Source of the DNA: Flaccisagitta enflata
Taxonomy: Eukaryota > Chaetognatha > Sagittoidea > Aphragmophora
Assembly (NCBI GenBank): GCA_965153355.1
Contig: OZ231127.1
Coordinates: 93,992,001-94,056,000, forward strand
Reading direction: 5' to 3'
DNA length: 64,000 bases
In this document: in pieces, positions 50,616 to 62,324 of the stretch
Position numbering within the stretch: position 1 is the first letter of the stretch
Layout of the letters: the number at the start of each line of letters is the position of its first letter
Program-made: the position numbers and the translations under genes
Notes under the pieces: model-generated
Told to the model about the DNA's origin: nothing
Databases searched by the model: none
Seen by the model: only the letters and a program-made list of their open reading frames with translations

Positions 50616-50736
50616 CGTTTGTCGAGAAAGGAAACTGCATTTGTAATATTTACCCCCATCAACAATGAATAAGCAATAGAAATGTGTAGGAGGCGCGAGA
50701 GAGGCGTAGAGGTGGGCACAGATGTGGTGGAAGGAG

Positions 50737-50847
<111 letters not shown>

Positions 50848-51119
50848 CGGACGCCCATATGGAATATTGATTAATTTACATGTTGTCACATGGTCATGGT
50901 CACATGGTCACATGTTCACATGGTCATGGTTTTGTTTACACATGTATGTGAATTTTTCCGGGTAAAAAAAAAAGGACCAATGAGAAGGGCACTCACGGCC
51001 ACTTTAGGTAATACTAATAAGGAGGACGATAACCTAATTCTTTACCGAAACACACAAATTCAACGACCAAATAACAAAATGCAAAATGTGGTGCGTTCTC
51101 TGTCTCTCTTTTTATCCGC

Positions 51120-51560
<441 letters not shown>

Positions 51561-51604
51561 TGTTATTACGGCTAGTTTTTTTCCGTCATTTTCCTTTATT
51601 TTGA

Positions 51605-52015
51605 AGGGCGCGCGCGAGATGTGAATGCGGGCGTGAGTCTACAAACGAAAAAAGAAATATGTCTTAAATGAACCGCTCATTCGCTCGCTTTATATGTTTG
51701 CTTGCAACAACTCTACGCTGCTTACTTTCTCCTCAACGCTTTGCTTTGCCATGTTCTCTGTGCTTGCTTGTTCAATTCTTAAGCTCACTCATTCACTTTG
51801 CTCACTCCCTAGTTAATCAGTTAAGAGGGAGGAAAAGAAACATTTATATGAAATATGATATAATGAGACAATTAAACAATGAAGCAAACATTAGTGGAAA
51901 CACTCTCTCAGCGCGTGATCAATTGAGCATGAAATCAAATGGCAAAAGTAGAAAAGAAAAGTCGCGCGCTCAAACCAAATCTCGCGCGATTCGTTTTCCC
52001 CCTCAAGAGATTTGC
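51605..52015. other. Unassigned intron sequence
   Basis: No exon recognised in the 130-codon plus frame that begins at 51668; its 3' end runs into the satellite. Confidence 0.45.
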
Positions 52016-52019
52016 GTCA

Positions 52020-53240
52020 TGGAGAAAAAAGGGTCTAATTGCCCGGAATCTGAGGTTTAAAAACAGGCCTACACAAAGGGGCTGTTCATGTTGAGGAGAA
52101 AAAAAACCTAATTGCCCGGAATCTGAGGTTTGAAAACAGGTCTTCACAAAGGGGCTGATCATGTTGGGAGGAAAAAGAGCCCAATTGCCCAAGATCTGAG
52201 GTTTGAAAACAGGTCTACACGAAAAAGTTGTTCATGTCAGAGGAAAAAGAGCCCAATTGCTCGGAATCTGAGGTTTAAGAACAGGTCTACACAAAAAGGC
52301 TGTGCGCCTTGGGGGGAAAAAGAACCTAATTGCCCAGAATCTGAGGTTTGAAAACAGGTCTACACAAAGGGGCCATTTACGTTGGAGGAAGAAAATCTCA
52401 GGTTTGAAAACAGGTCTACACAAAAGGGTTGTTGATGTTGGGGGGAAAAAGAGCCTAAATGCCTGGAATCTTAGGTTTGAAAACAGGTCAACACAAAAGG
52501 GCTGTTCACATTTGGGGGGAAAAGAGCCTAATTGCCTGGAATCTGAGGTTTTAAAACAGGTCTACATTTTGCACAAAAAGGCGTTCCACATTGCATCGCA
52601 GAAAAATAAAGGTCATAATTACAAAGAATCTGAGATTTAAAAATTGGTATACACAAAGAGGCTGTTCATATTGAAAAAAAAAAACAGATTGTTTTTAATT
52701 GGAAACTGAGATCTGAGAACAAGTTTATACAAAGGGCCCGTTACATCAAGGAGATTAAAAGCCTGATTTTCCAGAATTTGAGGTTTTGAGACAGGTCTAC
52801 GCTAAGCTTGAAGGAGCTGTTCACATTGGAAAAAAAAAAGCCATATACACGGGTACCTAAGTCGCATGAGGGTGGGCAGGGGCAGTGATGAAATAGACCA
52901 ATGAGGCCGTTGGGCAGTAGCAGTAACACAAAAACCATCTGTAAATGCCAAAAAAGCAAAGTGTGACCAACCAACAGACAGAGCAAGTTATAGAGTTACG
53001 CAGACGCGACTTAAAACAGCCTAATTACCCGGAATTTGAGCTTTGAAAATAGATCTGCACAAAGAGGCTGTTCACATCAAGTAAAAAAAGAGTCTGAGGT
53101 TTAAAAACAGATCTTCATGAAGGAGCTGATCACGATAGTAAAAAAAGAGCAAAATTGCGTAGATTCGGAGGTTTTTAAACAGGTCTACACAGAGGGTCTG
53201 TTGATATTGGGCAAAAATGATGTAGAAGTAAAAAGAAAAG
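52020..53240. repeat. ~75-bp satellite, ~14 units, interrupted by E1
   Basis: Landmarks: cctaattgcccggaatctga, ggtttgaaaacaggtctaca, caaaggggctgttcatgttg, then a purine run. Units diverge steadily towards the right. The E1 element at 52840-53013 sits in the purine run of one unit. Confidence 0.92.
52840..53013 (+). mobile_element. E1 element inserted in the ~75-bp satellite
   Basis: gccatatacacgggtaccta, distal agtcgcatgagggtgggcag, core ccaaaaaagcaaagtgtgac, hairpin agttacgcagacgcgactta. The satellite resumes after it (acagcctaattacccggaat), so neighbouring units give the empty site: an A run with no clear target duplication. Confidence 0.82.
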
Positions 53241-53301
53241 TAGAAAACTGCCGAAAAATGTCACCTACATGCCTACCTTAAGACTTACCGACAAAAATGT
53301 C

Positions 53302-53555
53302 AATGGGCTCGCTACGTTTGTTCCCTCGCACCGCTCACTCGTTCTGCTCACTTGCTCCGCTCACTCACTCTGCTCACTCGCTCCGCAGTGCTCCGCTTCA
53401 CTACACTCGCTTCGCTCGCTCGCTCCGTTCACGGGCTCGCTCACTCACTTCGCTCACTCCCTCGTGGGACAGTTGAAATTCTTGAATATGTGTTCACGCT
53501 GTTATCGCGTTTCACGGGAACAAACGCGTTTTTGGTCGTCACTAGAAACACGCCC
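53302..53555. mobile_element. E3 MITE, reverse orientation, one end lost
   Basis: The TIR end cactagaaacacgccc is intact at 53555. The interior (ctcgctccgcagtgctccgc, gggacagttgaaattcttga) is the reverse complement of the other copies. The far end dissolves into cgacaaaaatgtcaatgggc with no TIR. Confidence 0.75.
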
Positions 53556-53773
53556 ACTTTTGCATACGGAAGAGAGAAACGGGTTCTAGTCACACTCACT
53601 CATTGGGAAACCAACATATGTTTTTGATTGTCCGAGTCGGCAAAGAATTTTGACAGCATAGAAAAATGAAAACTCGGTTATTTGATCGTTTCATTAGCAT
53701 CTTAAGTTTGGCAATGTAGTTTGTCTCGGCAAACTATACCATCTCGAAGAAAACGAAACAAGCTAAAACTAAA

Positions 53774-53963
53774 CAAGGCCGGATACACGGCCATCAGTTG
53801 CAGACGGGTGAGCAGGGGCGGAAATGCAACTGTCCGCAACTAAAAATGCTCTAAACGCATTTCCTCACTTTTTGACTCGTGTCCACGGACCGACCAACCA
53901 ACCAACCAACCGATCAACGGACGGACAAAGCCTCTTATAGAGTTGCGTGTCTGCAACTAAAAA
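53774..53963 (+). mobile_element. E1 element, hairpin class AGTTGC...GCAACT
   Basis: caaggccggatacacggcca, distal agttgcagacgggtgagcag, (ACCA)n tract, hairpin agttgcgtgtctgcaactaaaaa. The distal GTTGCAGAC matches the second arm GTCTGCAAC exactly. An extra short tgtccgcaactaaaaatg lies inside. Confidence 0.82.
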
Positions 53964-54183
53964 GATGGTTATGTATGTGTTTACCTATTTCTTTTACAGC
54001 CAGACAGACAAAAAACGGCTTAACAATATTTACAAAATCGGAAAGCAATTTAGCCAACAGCAAGTGGCCACTTGGGTATTTACAAAACCCATTAAGTTGT
54101 TGTAAATGGACATTTCGGCTACGATTTGTATTGGAGAGACACCGGGCTCTTACTCTTAGATACCGGCCAGGAATTCTAAAGTC

Positions 54184-54650
<467 letters not shown>

Positions 54651-54654
54651 AGCG

Positions 54655-55210
54655 AGAAGGAAAGGAATATATAGAAATATAACTCGAAATTGCCCCGTTT
54701 ACGAGTTATTGGAAATACTATTTGCATCAGAATTTCGACCAATGTTGGAGTGACCTCCTTCAATTATTGTTGCCCATTTCCTTCTAGAGGCACTTGGTCA
54801 GGGCCGGTTCTCCAAAAACCTCATCTCGTGTGTCTGTCCGGTCTTCGTCTGTCTTCGGCCGGTCCGTTTGTCTGTCCTTCTGTTTCTTGTAGCAATATTT
54901 ATTCCTAGAACTCATTTAATCAACTTTGAAGTCCTTCAGAGCTTGTCCAAATTTTTCTTGTTGTAAAAAGTGTAGAGTCTAAAAGCAGATGGCTGATGAA
55001 AATTGATCCCATAAATATCGGATTAAATCCCATTCGAACGAGATTCATGAGTTCCAGATACAGTATGTTTTTTCTGCAATGCACCAAAAGAAACCAATAT
55101 ATCTCTGCTCCTGAGCATCGTAGCCAGATGCGGATTGCGCCATTGGAAAGAGCGCGAAAAACTATTTTAAATATGTTTTTTTCTGATATTTATATCCATC
55201 ATAAAATTAC
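54655..55210. other. Unassigned intergenic or intron sequence
   Basis: No element or exon recognised; a (GTCTGTC)-like stretch at 54830-54890. Confidence 0.4.
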
Positions 55211-55296
55211 CTTGCCACACCGCCACCGGGTAGACAGACAGTGAGATAGGCAGACAGACAAGCAGGCAGACAGACAGACGGACTCAAAGATAAACT

Positions 55297-55588
55297 TAAA
55301 GACAAACAGATGGACTGATTCCTCCTGTAATAACAACGCACAGACCAGCCCATAAATTGAGACAGGCGGGAAACCAAAGCTGACATACAAAACCATGACC
55401 AGACAAAGACAGACTGACAGACAGACAAATAGATAGATAAAAAGATAAACTGACGGACCGTCACAAACAAAAAGACAAACAGCTGGACAGATTCCTCCTG
55501 AAATAACAAGACAAAGACCAGCCCATAAATTGAGACAGGCCGCAAACCAAAGCTGACGTACAAAGCCATATCCAGACAAAGACAGAGA
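55297..55588. repeat. ~178-bp tandem duplication
   Basis: gaccagcccataaattgaga, caaaccaaagctgac and gattcctcctg occur in both copies (55297- and 55476-). The E3 MITE at 55589 inserted in the second. Confidence 0.88.
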
Positions 55589-55857
55589 GGGCGTGTTTCT
55601 AGTGAAGACGAAAAACGCGTTTGTTCCCGTGAAACGCGATAACAGTGTGAACACATATTTAAGAATTTCAACTGTCCCACAAGGGAGTGAGCGAAGTGAG
55701 TGAGCGAGCCCGTGAACGGAGCAAGCGAGCGAAGCGAGCGTAGCAAAGCGGAGCGCTGCGGAGCGAGTGAGCGGAGTGAGCGGTGCGAGCGAACGAACGT
55801 AGTGAGCGACCGAGTGGCCCTTTCAAAACGCGATCGTCTTTGACTAGAAACGCCCCC
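55589..55857. mobile_element. E3 MITE, 269 bp, TSD AGA
   Basis: Starts GGGCGTGTTTCTAGTGAAGA and ends GACTAGAAACGCCCCC, flanked by AGA on both sides. Almost the same length and sequence as 59428-59696. The 3-bp TSD and GGGCGT-type TIR would fit PIF/Harbinger, an inference without a transposase. Confidence 0.82.
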
Positions 55858-56129
55858 AGAGTCTGGGAAAGATTCTAGGTTGACGTGATATACGGCAACC
55901 TTCCCACCAAAAAAGGAATTTTTCGTAATGACTTCCGGGGATGTCGGCTGTGAGGAGGAAGAGGAAGAGGAGAGTGAAGAGGAGGAGGAGAAGGAAGAGT
56001 ATAACAAGTAGGAGGAGTTGAAGGAAGAGGAGAAACCTCGTAATGTACAACGAACAACTACATAAAAACGCCCATAAATCCTGGCAAGTATGACTACTGC
56101 TACTATTGTGTAAGCCGCCTCCGTCTCCT

Positions 56130-56300
56130 GTCTCCGCTGCCGCCACCACCGCCGCCGCCGCCGCCACCTCTGCCGCTTCCGTCGCCGCCGCCACCGCCGC
56201 CTCTGCCGCTTCCGTCGCCGCTGCCGCCATCGTTGTTTCTGCGGCCGCCTTCTCCACTGTCACCTGTCGCCACCATCACTATCACCGTCACCGTTTCCGC
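56130..56300. repeat. GCC-rich trinucleotide and 33-bp repeat
   Basis: ccgccacctctgccgcttcc and gtcgccgccgccaccgccgc repeat about every 45 bp, then cacc/atcac variants. Confidence 0.88.
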
Positions 56301-56447
56301 AACCACCCATTATCAAGGAGAAACCCATTTTTATCATCTATTTTCTTTTTCTCGTATCTATGAGTAGCTGTTTTTTTTTACTCCTGTCGGTTTTTTTTTT
56401 TTTTTTGGTATTTCACCTTTTGCAATAATTTTTGCGCCTGTCTCTCT

Positions 56448-56770
56448 TTTATGTGCGTCCTTACACATCTATAAGTGGATAATTCTGTCTCCGGTTGGTT
56501 GGTTGATCGGTCTGTCTTTTGGTTTTTCAAGCAGACGTCGAAATCTGGCAACACTGCCGAATTTGGCTGTTTTCTTTGTTCCTGTAACCAAACATGCCCT
56601 CCGGCTTTTATTTTCTTTCAGTCGTTCATTCATATTTGCATTCATTTATTCATTAAAAACGTTCATTCATTAAAAACATTTAGTCATTGGTAAAGGTTCA
56701 TTTATCAGAAACGCTCGTGCATACATTCTTAATCAGCGAGGCGCACATATTGGCCATGACTTGGCCTTGT
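56448..56770 (-). mobile_element. Diverged E1-like element, hairpin class ATGTGCG
   Basis: Hairpin end atgtgcgtccttacacatct, ggttggttggttgatcggtc tract, core with cattcattaaaaacgttc, distal gaggcgcacatattggccat, end cttggccttgtt. The distal GCGCACAT matches the altered hairpin arm ATGTGCG. Confidence 0.6.
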
Positions 56771-57159
56771 TCCCTAAATGAACTTCGTTCCTAAACTCAA
56801 CCAAAAATGACATTGCGGCTTTGATTTCGTGTCTATTTTCATATTTAGGTCTACTTCTCGAACCCCCCCCCCCCTCCCCTTCGCGACCTTGATTCCTTCC
56901 TGCCTGCTCTTGTCATTATTCTTACGTTAAGGTTTGTTATTCTGCCACCTACAACCAGGTCTTGACTTTTACTTGCTTGATATTGCCCATATTTTTTTCT
57001 GGTGGTATTTTTCTCCTGCGCCTTCGCCCTCCCCGCGATTTTTAGGCGTTCTACTATTCCGTTTTTGTTTAATCCTTAATCCATTTCTCTCTTATTTCCT
57101 AGCGTTATGTTAGGCTGTTTATCTCGGCTCATCTACATTGATCAATGAAAATGCATAAA
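56771..57159. other. Unassigned sequence
   Basis: C11 run at 56863; nothing else recognised. Confidence 0.4.
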
Positions 57160-57355
57160 CAAGGCCAACACATCTAAGTCGCGTGGGGTCATCAAGACTA
57201 AAAGACTAAAAGTTGAAATGTGAAATGACTTAAAATGACTTAATATGATGTGAAACAGCCAAAAAAGCTAAGCAAAACCGATTGACGGACCGACAGTTAG
57301 ATGGACCGACAGATGGACTGAGCGGGTCAGAGAGTCGCGTGCACGCGACTAAAAA
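57160..57355 (+). mobile_element. E1 element, (AGACTAAA)-type core
   Basis: caaggccaacacatctaagt, distal agtcgcgtggggtcatcaag, core gactaaaagactaaaag, hairpin agtcgcgtgcacgcgactaaaaa. Confidence 0.82.
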
Positions 57356-57651
57356 GGGTTGCCTAGCCTAATTCTCACGTGCTGTTCAAAAACATCGAAA
57401 TCTAAAACTTGTTGGCGCTTTGTCTTTCTGTCCTGCTATCTTACCATCTCTCTGTCTTTCTGTTTTGCTGTCATTTTACTACCTTGGTATGAATCTTTCA
57501 ACTTTTTCCTGTCTCGGTCTGCCTCTCTGGCAGCCCATCTCATTTTCGTCATCAATTCTTCTTTTTTAGTATTAGGGCTGCAATCTATCTCTGTCTGTCT
57601 CTGTCTCTGACTCCATCTCTGTCTTTGTCTCTATCCCTATCTCTGTCTCAC

Positions 57652-57713
57652 CTGAGATTTGGGGTTGCATCTGCAGTAAGGCCTCCCAAAACATAGGCTG
57701 TAACAACAGCTGT
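57652..57713 (-). pseudogene. Partial tandem copy of LRR exon 1 (copy 3)
   Basis: This is the third copy of the exon 1 3' half. It reads SLCFGRPYCRCNPKSQ in frame and ends at CAG|gtgaga. It is more diverged than copy 2 (C-P to C-F, K to R, D to N), yet the cysteines and the donor are kept. It is separated from copy 2 by (GAGACA)n-type repeat. Confidence 0.7.
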
Positions 57714-57792
57714 CTGTCTCTGTCTCTGTCTCCGTCTGTATCTCTATCCCTGTCTCTCTGTCTCTCTATCTCTGTCTCTGTCTCCATCTCAC

Positions 57793-57853
57793 CTGGGATT
57801 TGGGGTCGCATTTGCAGTAAGGCCTTCCGGGACATAGGCTGTAACAACAGCTG
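57793..57853 (-). pseudogene. Partial tandem copy of LRR exon 1 (copy 2)
   Basis: This repeats the last part of exon 1 almost exactly. In the exon 1 frame it reads SLCPGRPYCKCDPKSQ and ends at the same CAG|gtgaga donor. It lacks the start codon and signal peptide. An upstream acceptor-like tgttacag would give a 46-nt insert that breaks the frame into exon 2, so it is probably not used. Confidence 0.75.
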
Positions 57854-57989
57854 TTTATTTCTGTCTCTGTCTCTGTCTCTGTCTCCATTTCAGTCTCTGT
57901 CTCTATCCCTGTCTCCATTTCAGTCTCTGTCTCTATCCCTGTCTCTCTGTCTCTCTGTCTCTCTGTTTCTGTCTCTGTCTCCATCTCAC

Positions 57990-58124
57990 CTGGGATTTGG
58001 GGTCGCATTTGCAGTAAGGCCTTCCGGGGCATGGGCTGCAGTCGATGTTGTCTTCAGGGAGTGCCATCGGGGACAAAGGCACGGAGCACAGAAGCAAACA
58101 AAAGAGCAACAAACTGAATGACAT
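57990..58124 (-). CDS. LRR gene exon 1: signal peptide and first half of LRRNT cap
   Basis: This exon is 135 nt, 45 codons, ending in phase 0. It starts at ATG 58124 (MSFSLLLFCLLLCSVPLS). A hydrophobic core of about 12 residues with short-chain residues after it reads as a secretory signal peptide, cleaved perhaps near residue 21. Residues 29-40 (DCSPCPGRPYCKC) supply LRRNT cysteines; the fourth, C49, comes from exon 2, giving the pattern C-x5-C-x-C-x8-C. The donor is CAG|gtgaga, close to consensus. I chose this start because the signal peptide follows it directly and -3 is A. The frame stays open for 254 codons upstream, so a longer start is formally possible. Two partial copies of the 3' half lie downstream in gene sense. 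Confidence 0.82.
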
Positions 58125-58129
58125 TGTTA

Positions 58130-58203
58130 ACCCGCCGCCGCCGCTGCCACCGCCGCCGCCGCCGCTGCCGCCACCGCTACCACCACCGCTACCACCACCA
58201 CCA
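58130..58203. repeat. (GCC/ACC)n array just upstream of the LRR start codon
   Basis: On the sense strand it is (GGT/GGC)n ending six bases before ATG 58124. It could affect 5' UTR structure if transcribed. Confidence 0.9.
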
Positions 58204-58404
58204 TGTGTACGCCATCTTTGTCCTCGTTGCTGTCTTCCCTTTCGACTTTTCTGTAGCCATTTGTGTTGTCTATGTTGTTTTTGTCCTTGTTGTTGTTGTT
58301 GTTGATGTTGTTTTTGTTGATGTTTTGGTATGATCAGGGCCAAAGGTGCCGTAGGCGTGATTATCGTTAGACAATTACGGGGGCGGCGGGAAAGATTTCC
58401 GACT

Positions 58405-58535
58405 GTTGATGAAAACGAGGAGGCGGAGGCGGAAAAGGGGGAAGAGGAGGAGGAGGAGGAGGAGGAGGCGGAGGTGGAAAAGGGGGAAGAGGAGGAGGAG
58501 GAGGAGGAGGAGGCCGGGGATGGCGATGACACGGA
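58405..58535. repeat. (GGA)n tandem stretch
   Basis: gaggaggaggaggaggcgga and ggaaaagggggaagaggagg repeat about every 50 bp. Confidence 0.88.
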
Positions 58536-58608
58536 AAAGGGAGGGGAGGATGCTGGGGAGCGGAAGGTCGGATAAGCGTCGTTCCCCAAATGAGCCTTAG
58601 GAAGACAC

Positions 58609-59373
58609 CGCGATGGTGTCACGGAGGACGCTACAGTAGGAACCCCCGAGGAGCGTGGCGAGGAGAAGGGGGAGACTGAAGTTGAGGAGAGGGGATGGGC
58701 GACTATGGGAGAGTCTGAGTTTGAGGAAAAGGAGGAGAAGGAATGGGAAATTATGGGGGCGCGATCGCTGATATTTCCTCTTTTTTCCAGCGACATATTC
58801 TCTTGGCTATTTTTTTCACATGATGAAAGCAAACTTATACTTAGATGTCGAATTAGATTTTTGAAGAGAGAGGCATCTGTGTGCATGCACGTATGTGGCC
58901 TATCTAAGTTTTTTTCTTCTTTTTTTTAGATTCTTGTGCAGCTGTGTATTTTATATTTCTCAAGTTCTTGTACTCTCTCGATTTCAATTCGTTTTTTGTC
59001 GCGATGGTGTAACGGAGGGTGCTACAGTAGGAACCCCCGAGGAGCGTGGCGAGGAGAAGGGGGAGACTGAGGTTGAGGAGAAGGGATGAGCGACTATGGG
59101 AGAGTCTGAGCTTGAGGAGAAGGAGAAGGAAAGGGAAATTATGGGGGCGCGATCGCTGATATTTCCTCTTTTTTCCAGCGACATATTCTCTTGGCTATTT
59201 TTTTCACGTGATGAGGGTTAACTTATATTTAGATGTCGAATTTGATTTTTTGAAGAGAGAAGCGTCTGTGTGCATGCACGTATGTGGCCTATCTAACTTT
59301 TTTTAGATTCTTGTGCAGCTGTGTATTTTATATCCTTCAAATTCTGGTACTCTCTCGATTTCAATTCGTTTTT
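58609..59373. repeat. Tandem duplication (~391-bp period) upstream of LRR gene
   Basis: Copy 1 (58609-58999) and copy 2 (59000-~59373) share cgcgatggtgt, the GGAGAAGG-rich stretch, gcgcgatcgctgatatttcc, ccagcgacatattctc and the closing tctcgatttcaattcg. The copies differ by small indels and substitutions. They lie 0.5-1.2 kb upstream of the LRR start codon, where a promoter or 5' UTR would be expected. Confidence 0.85.
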
Positions 59374-59427
59374 TTTTTTCATCTTCAACGTCGTTATCCA
59401 GTCTGGGGGTTGGGTCTTTCACGCTAT

Positions 59428-59696
59428 GGGCGTGTTTCTAGTGAGCGCCAAAAACGCGTTTGTTCCCATGAAACGCGATAACAGTGTGAACACATATTCA
59501 AGAATTTCAACTGTCCCACGAGGGAGTGAGCGAAGTGAGTGAGCGAGCCCGTGAACGGAGCGAGCGAGCGAAGCGAGCGTAGCGAAGCGGAGCGCTGCGG
59601 AGCGAGTGAGCGAAGTGAGCGGTGCGAGCGAACGAACGTAGCGAGCGACCGAGTGGCCCGTTCAAAACGCGATCGTCTTTGACTAGAAACGCCCCC
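59428..59696. mobile_element. E3 MITE, 269 bp, TSD TAT
   Basis: Starts GGGCGTGTTTCTAGTGAGCG and ends GACTAGAAACGCCCCC, flanked by TAT. The core consists of gagcga/gtgagcg repeats around the self-complementary GGAGCGCTGCGG region. Confidence 0.82.
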
Positions 59697-59764
59697 TATG
59701 GCCCAAAGGCGTTGGTGTTTACATCGTTGCCAGTGTTGTCGTTTCCTTTGAGGTTGTCGTTTCT

Positions 59765-60240
59765 TTTTTGAGGTTGTCGCGATCACGTTCTTCACTCGTT
59801 TTTTTTCACTCGTTTCTTTACGTTTTGTTGATCCCCATTCTTCGTTTATTTCCCTTCCGTTCTTTTCCCCACTTTTTTTTCATTCTCTTTTTTTTTCATT
59901 CTCTTTTTTCGCCTTTCTCTCTCTTATTTTCGTTTCTGTTTTTTTTCCCCTTTGTTTCTCATTTATTACTTCTTCTCTTCTCAAGGTGGAAACTCTTCTT
60001 CTTCTTCTTTTTCGCTTTTTCCCATTTTTAATTCCATCACACGTTTTTCCATTTTCACTCTCTATTCTCCTTCTTTCTTTCTTTTTCTTTTATTTGTTCA
60101 TTGTCTTTCGCATTTTTTTTTCTTTTCCACATTTTTTTTACTCCTTTACGTGTTTTCCTCGTTGGCCATTATCTGGGAAAGAGAGAGAGATGCAATCATG
60201 TGAATATTATTTTCCTCCATTTCTCACTTTTCCACTTCCC
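59765..60240. other. T/C-rich sequence without recognised feature
   Basis: Pyrimidine-rich on the plus strand; no array with a clear period. Confidence 0.4.
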
Positions 60241-60243
60241 CTC

Positions 60244-60462
60244 TTTTTAGTCGCGTGCTACGCGACTCTATACCCCGCTTTGTCCGTCCGTTGGTCGGTT
60301 GGTCGGTTGGTTGGTTGGTTGGTTGGTTGGTCGGTCCCCATTTTACTTTTTTTATGTTTTTGTGGTCTTTGGCCTCACTGCTCCTTGCCAAATGCTTTGG
60401 TAACTCAAATACTGCCCCTGCCCACCCGCACGCGACTGAGGTAGCCGTGTATCCGGCCTTGT
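60244..60462 (-). mobile_element. E1 element, good reference copy
   Basis: tttttagtcgcgtgctacgc hairpin end, (GGTT/GGTC)n, core tggcctcactgctccttgcc, distal cccgcacgcgactgaggtag, end tatccggccttgt. Confidence 0.85.
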
Positions 60463-60751
60463 ACCCCTCTTTTTCACCGTTGTAGACTCTCTCTACATGT
60501 CAAAGTGTTCCAGTTGGCATCGAGTCTTACTTAGAAAAGTACCAAAATCTTTAGATCTCCTCGGCGAAATTGTTACTGTTTTATGTAAGAACTAAGGCCT
60601 TGCGGGTCTGGCCGTGAAAAGGCCAAAGCTCGGTTTTGAGGCCAAACCCAAAATTCAGTTTTGACTACAAACCTTACTTTGTTCTCTGGCTTTTTTTTTT
60701 TGCCTCTATTTTTTTAATTTATTCTTTTATGCGCGTTTGTGCGTGCGTGTC

Positions 60752-60890
<139 letters not shown>

Positions 60891-60894
60891 CATG

Positions 60895-61020
60895 AGATAA
60901 TCGCAACATGAGTCCCACCATGAGTCCCAACATGAGTCTCACCATACTGCACTATCCCTTCCAGTATGAACACATCCACACTCAAACTGCACCATTCCTT
61001 CCAGTATGAACACATTCGCC
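60895..61020. repeat. Short tandem repeats (atgagtcccac and ~55-bp unit)
   Basis: catgagtcccaacatgagtc, then two copies of actgcaccattccttccagt and atgaacacatyc. Confidence 0.8.
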
Positions 61021-61177
61021 CTCATTCATCCATCTTTTTCTCTTGTCTATTTTTCCGTTTCTTTCTCTCTGCGATAATCACAACATGATTCCCTCCGCGA
61101 AGTTCGAAATGGCCACTCACGGTGAAAAGCCCATCTATTCTCCCTTCCCCCGTTCCTCCGTCTCATATCCTCTGCTG

Positions 61178-61322
<145 letters not shown>

Positions 61323-61501
61323 TTTTAAAAGGCAGAAACGCCATATCAGTCACAAACGTGATGCTTTGGTGCCGATTACCTTTTAGAGATTCTTTTTTGT
61401 GGTTATTGAAACGTAGCTTTTGTATGGTGATGAGATGGTGCCCTGGAGAATTAAAGGCATTAGTCAAAAAAGAATATTTGCCAAGTTTGTTATTCAGTAA
61501 A

Positions 61502-61739
61502 CAAGGCCAACACCTTGCAGTCGCGTGCGGTTGTCAAGACCATAAGACCAAAAGACTAAAAGACTAAAAGACTAAGAGACTAAATGTAAATTGAATCAAA
61601 TTAACGCTAAATAACTCAAGATGACTTGAAATGACTTCAAATGGCGTAAAACGGCAAAATAAGCTAAGGGTTACGGACAGACCGACGGGCCGACAGACGG
61701 ACAGAGTGGGCTGTAGAGTCGCTTGCACGCGACTAGAAA
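61502..61739 (+). mobile_element. E1 element, (AGACTAAA)-type core
   Basis: caaggccaacaccttgcagt, distal agtcgcgtgcggttgtcaag, core of ccaaaagactaaaagac, hairpin agtcgcttgcacgcgactagaaa. Very close to 46358. Confidence 0.83.
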
Positions 61740-61979
61740 TGTTTATCAAACATGTACTTAATAAAAAAAAACTTGGCATTTGGTATTTTATCTTAATGTG
61801 GTCAATTTCTTTTGAACTATTACTATAACAGAATTCTACGGCCCGCTAACAAAGGGAGGGGGGTAACTTTAAAAGTAGCCACTGTACACTGTTCAGTTGA
61901 GCGTTGCAATGTTGACTATGTGATGACAAAGATCACGCGGAAGGGTTTTTGTATGTTTTGTAAGAGTGATACTCAAGCA

Positions 61980-62155
61980 AACTGAGACACTGTCTTGTTT
62001 CATAGCGTTTGTTATGTATTTTTTTTTTCTTGTGACCCTCTGTGTATAGCTCAGAATGGAGTCTTAGGACACTGACTTGTTTCACAGCGTTTGTTACGTA
62101 CTTTGTTGTTGTGAGGCGGAGACTGTGTTTAGCTCAGAATGATGTCTGAGAAAAG
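61980..62155. repeat. ~85-bp tandem duplication
   Basis: gtcttgtttcatagcgtttg / gacttgtttcacagcgtttg and tagctcagaatg occur twice. Confidence 0.85.
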
Positions 62156-62324
62156 GCTGGAAAGAAAAAAAAAAAAAAAGAGAATGAGATGTGGCGTTTC
62201 CAATAGACCAATATTACCAATAATATTGATATGAAAGGAGGCCAGTCAGACAAACTAAGATTAAGATCAATTTATGTCTATTGCTACAGAAAGAAAAAGC
62301 TCCATCGTGCTTTCTTGATAGCTA

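Larger units (their letters stand above)
57570..58020 (-). repeat. Tandem array of exon 1 segment plus (CTCTGT)n
   Basis: Three copies of the exon 1 3' half and donor alternate with CTCTGT/CTCCATCT repeats; successive donors are about 197 and 141 bp apart. This is a local tandem duplication of exon and flanking intron. Confidence 0.75.
58125..58886 (-). other. Stop-free frame upstream of exon 1, probably 5' UTR
   Basis: The exon 1 frame has no stop for about 760 nt upstream. The hypothetical translation is low-complexity: Ser-rich runs, a Gln/His-rich run and a Gly/Ser run from (GGC/GGT)n just before the ATG. The signal peptide would be internal if this were translated, so a 5' UTR or promoter-proximal reading is more likely. 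An N-terminally extended isoform cannot be excluded from sequence alone. Confidence 0.4.

Noticed and set aside
57766-58032. Frames reading MPRKALLQMRPQIPGEM over the exon 1 copies
   Set aside because: Shifted frame of the LRRNT exon copies; the true frame reads CPGRPYCKCDPKSQ.
60244-60462. E1 as a tRNA-derived SINE
   Set aside because: I see no A/B box pair in the expected positions, no poly(A) or short tail repeat with TSD; the hairpin and subterminal inverted repeat fit Helitron2-like elements better.
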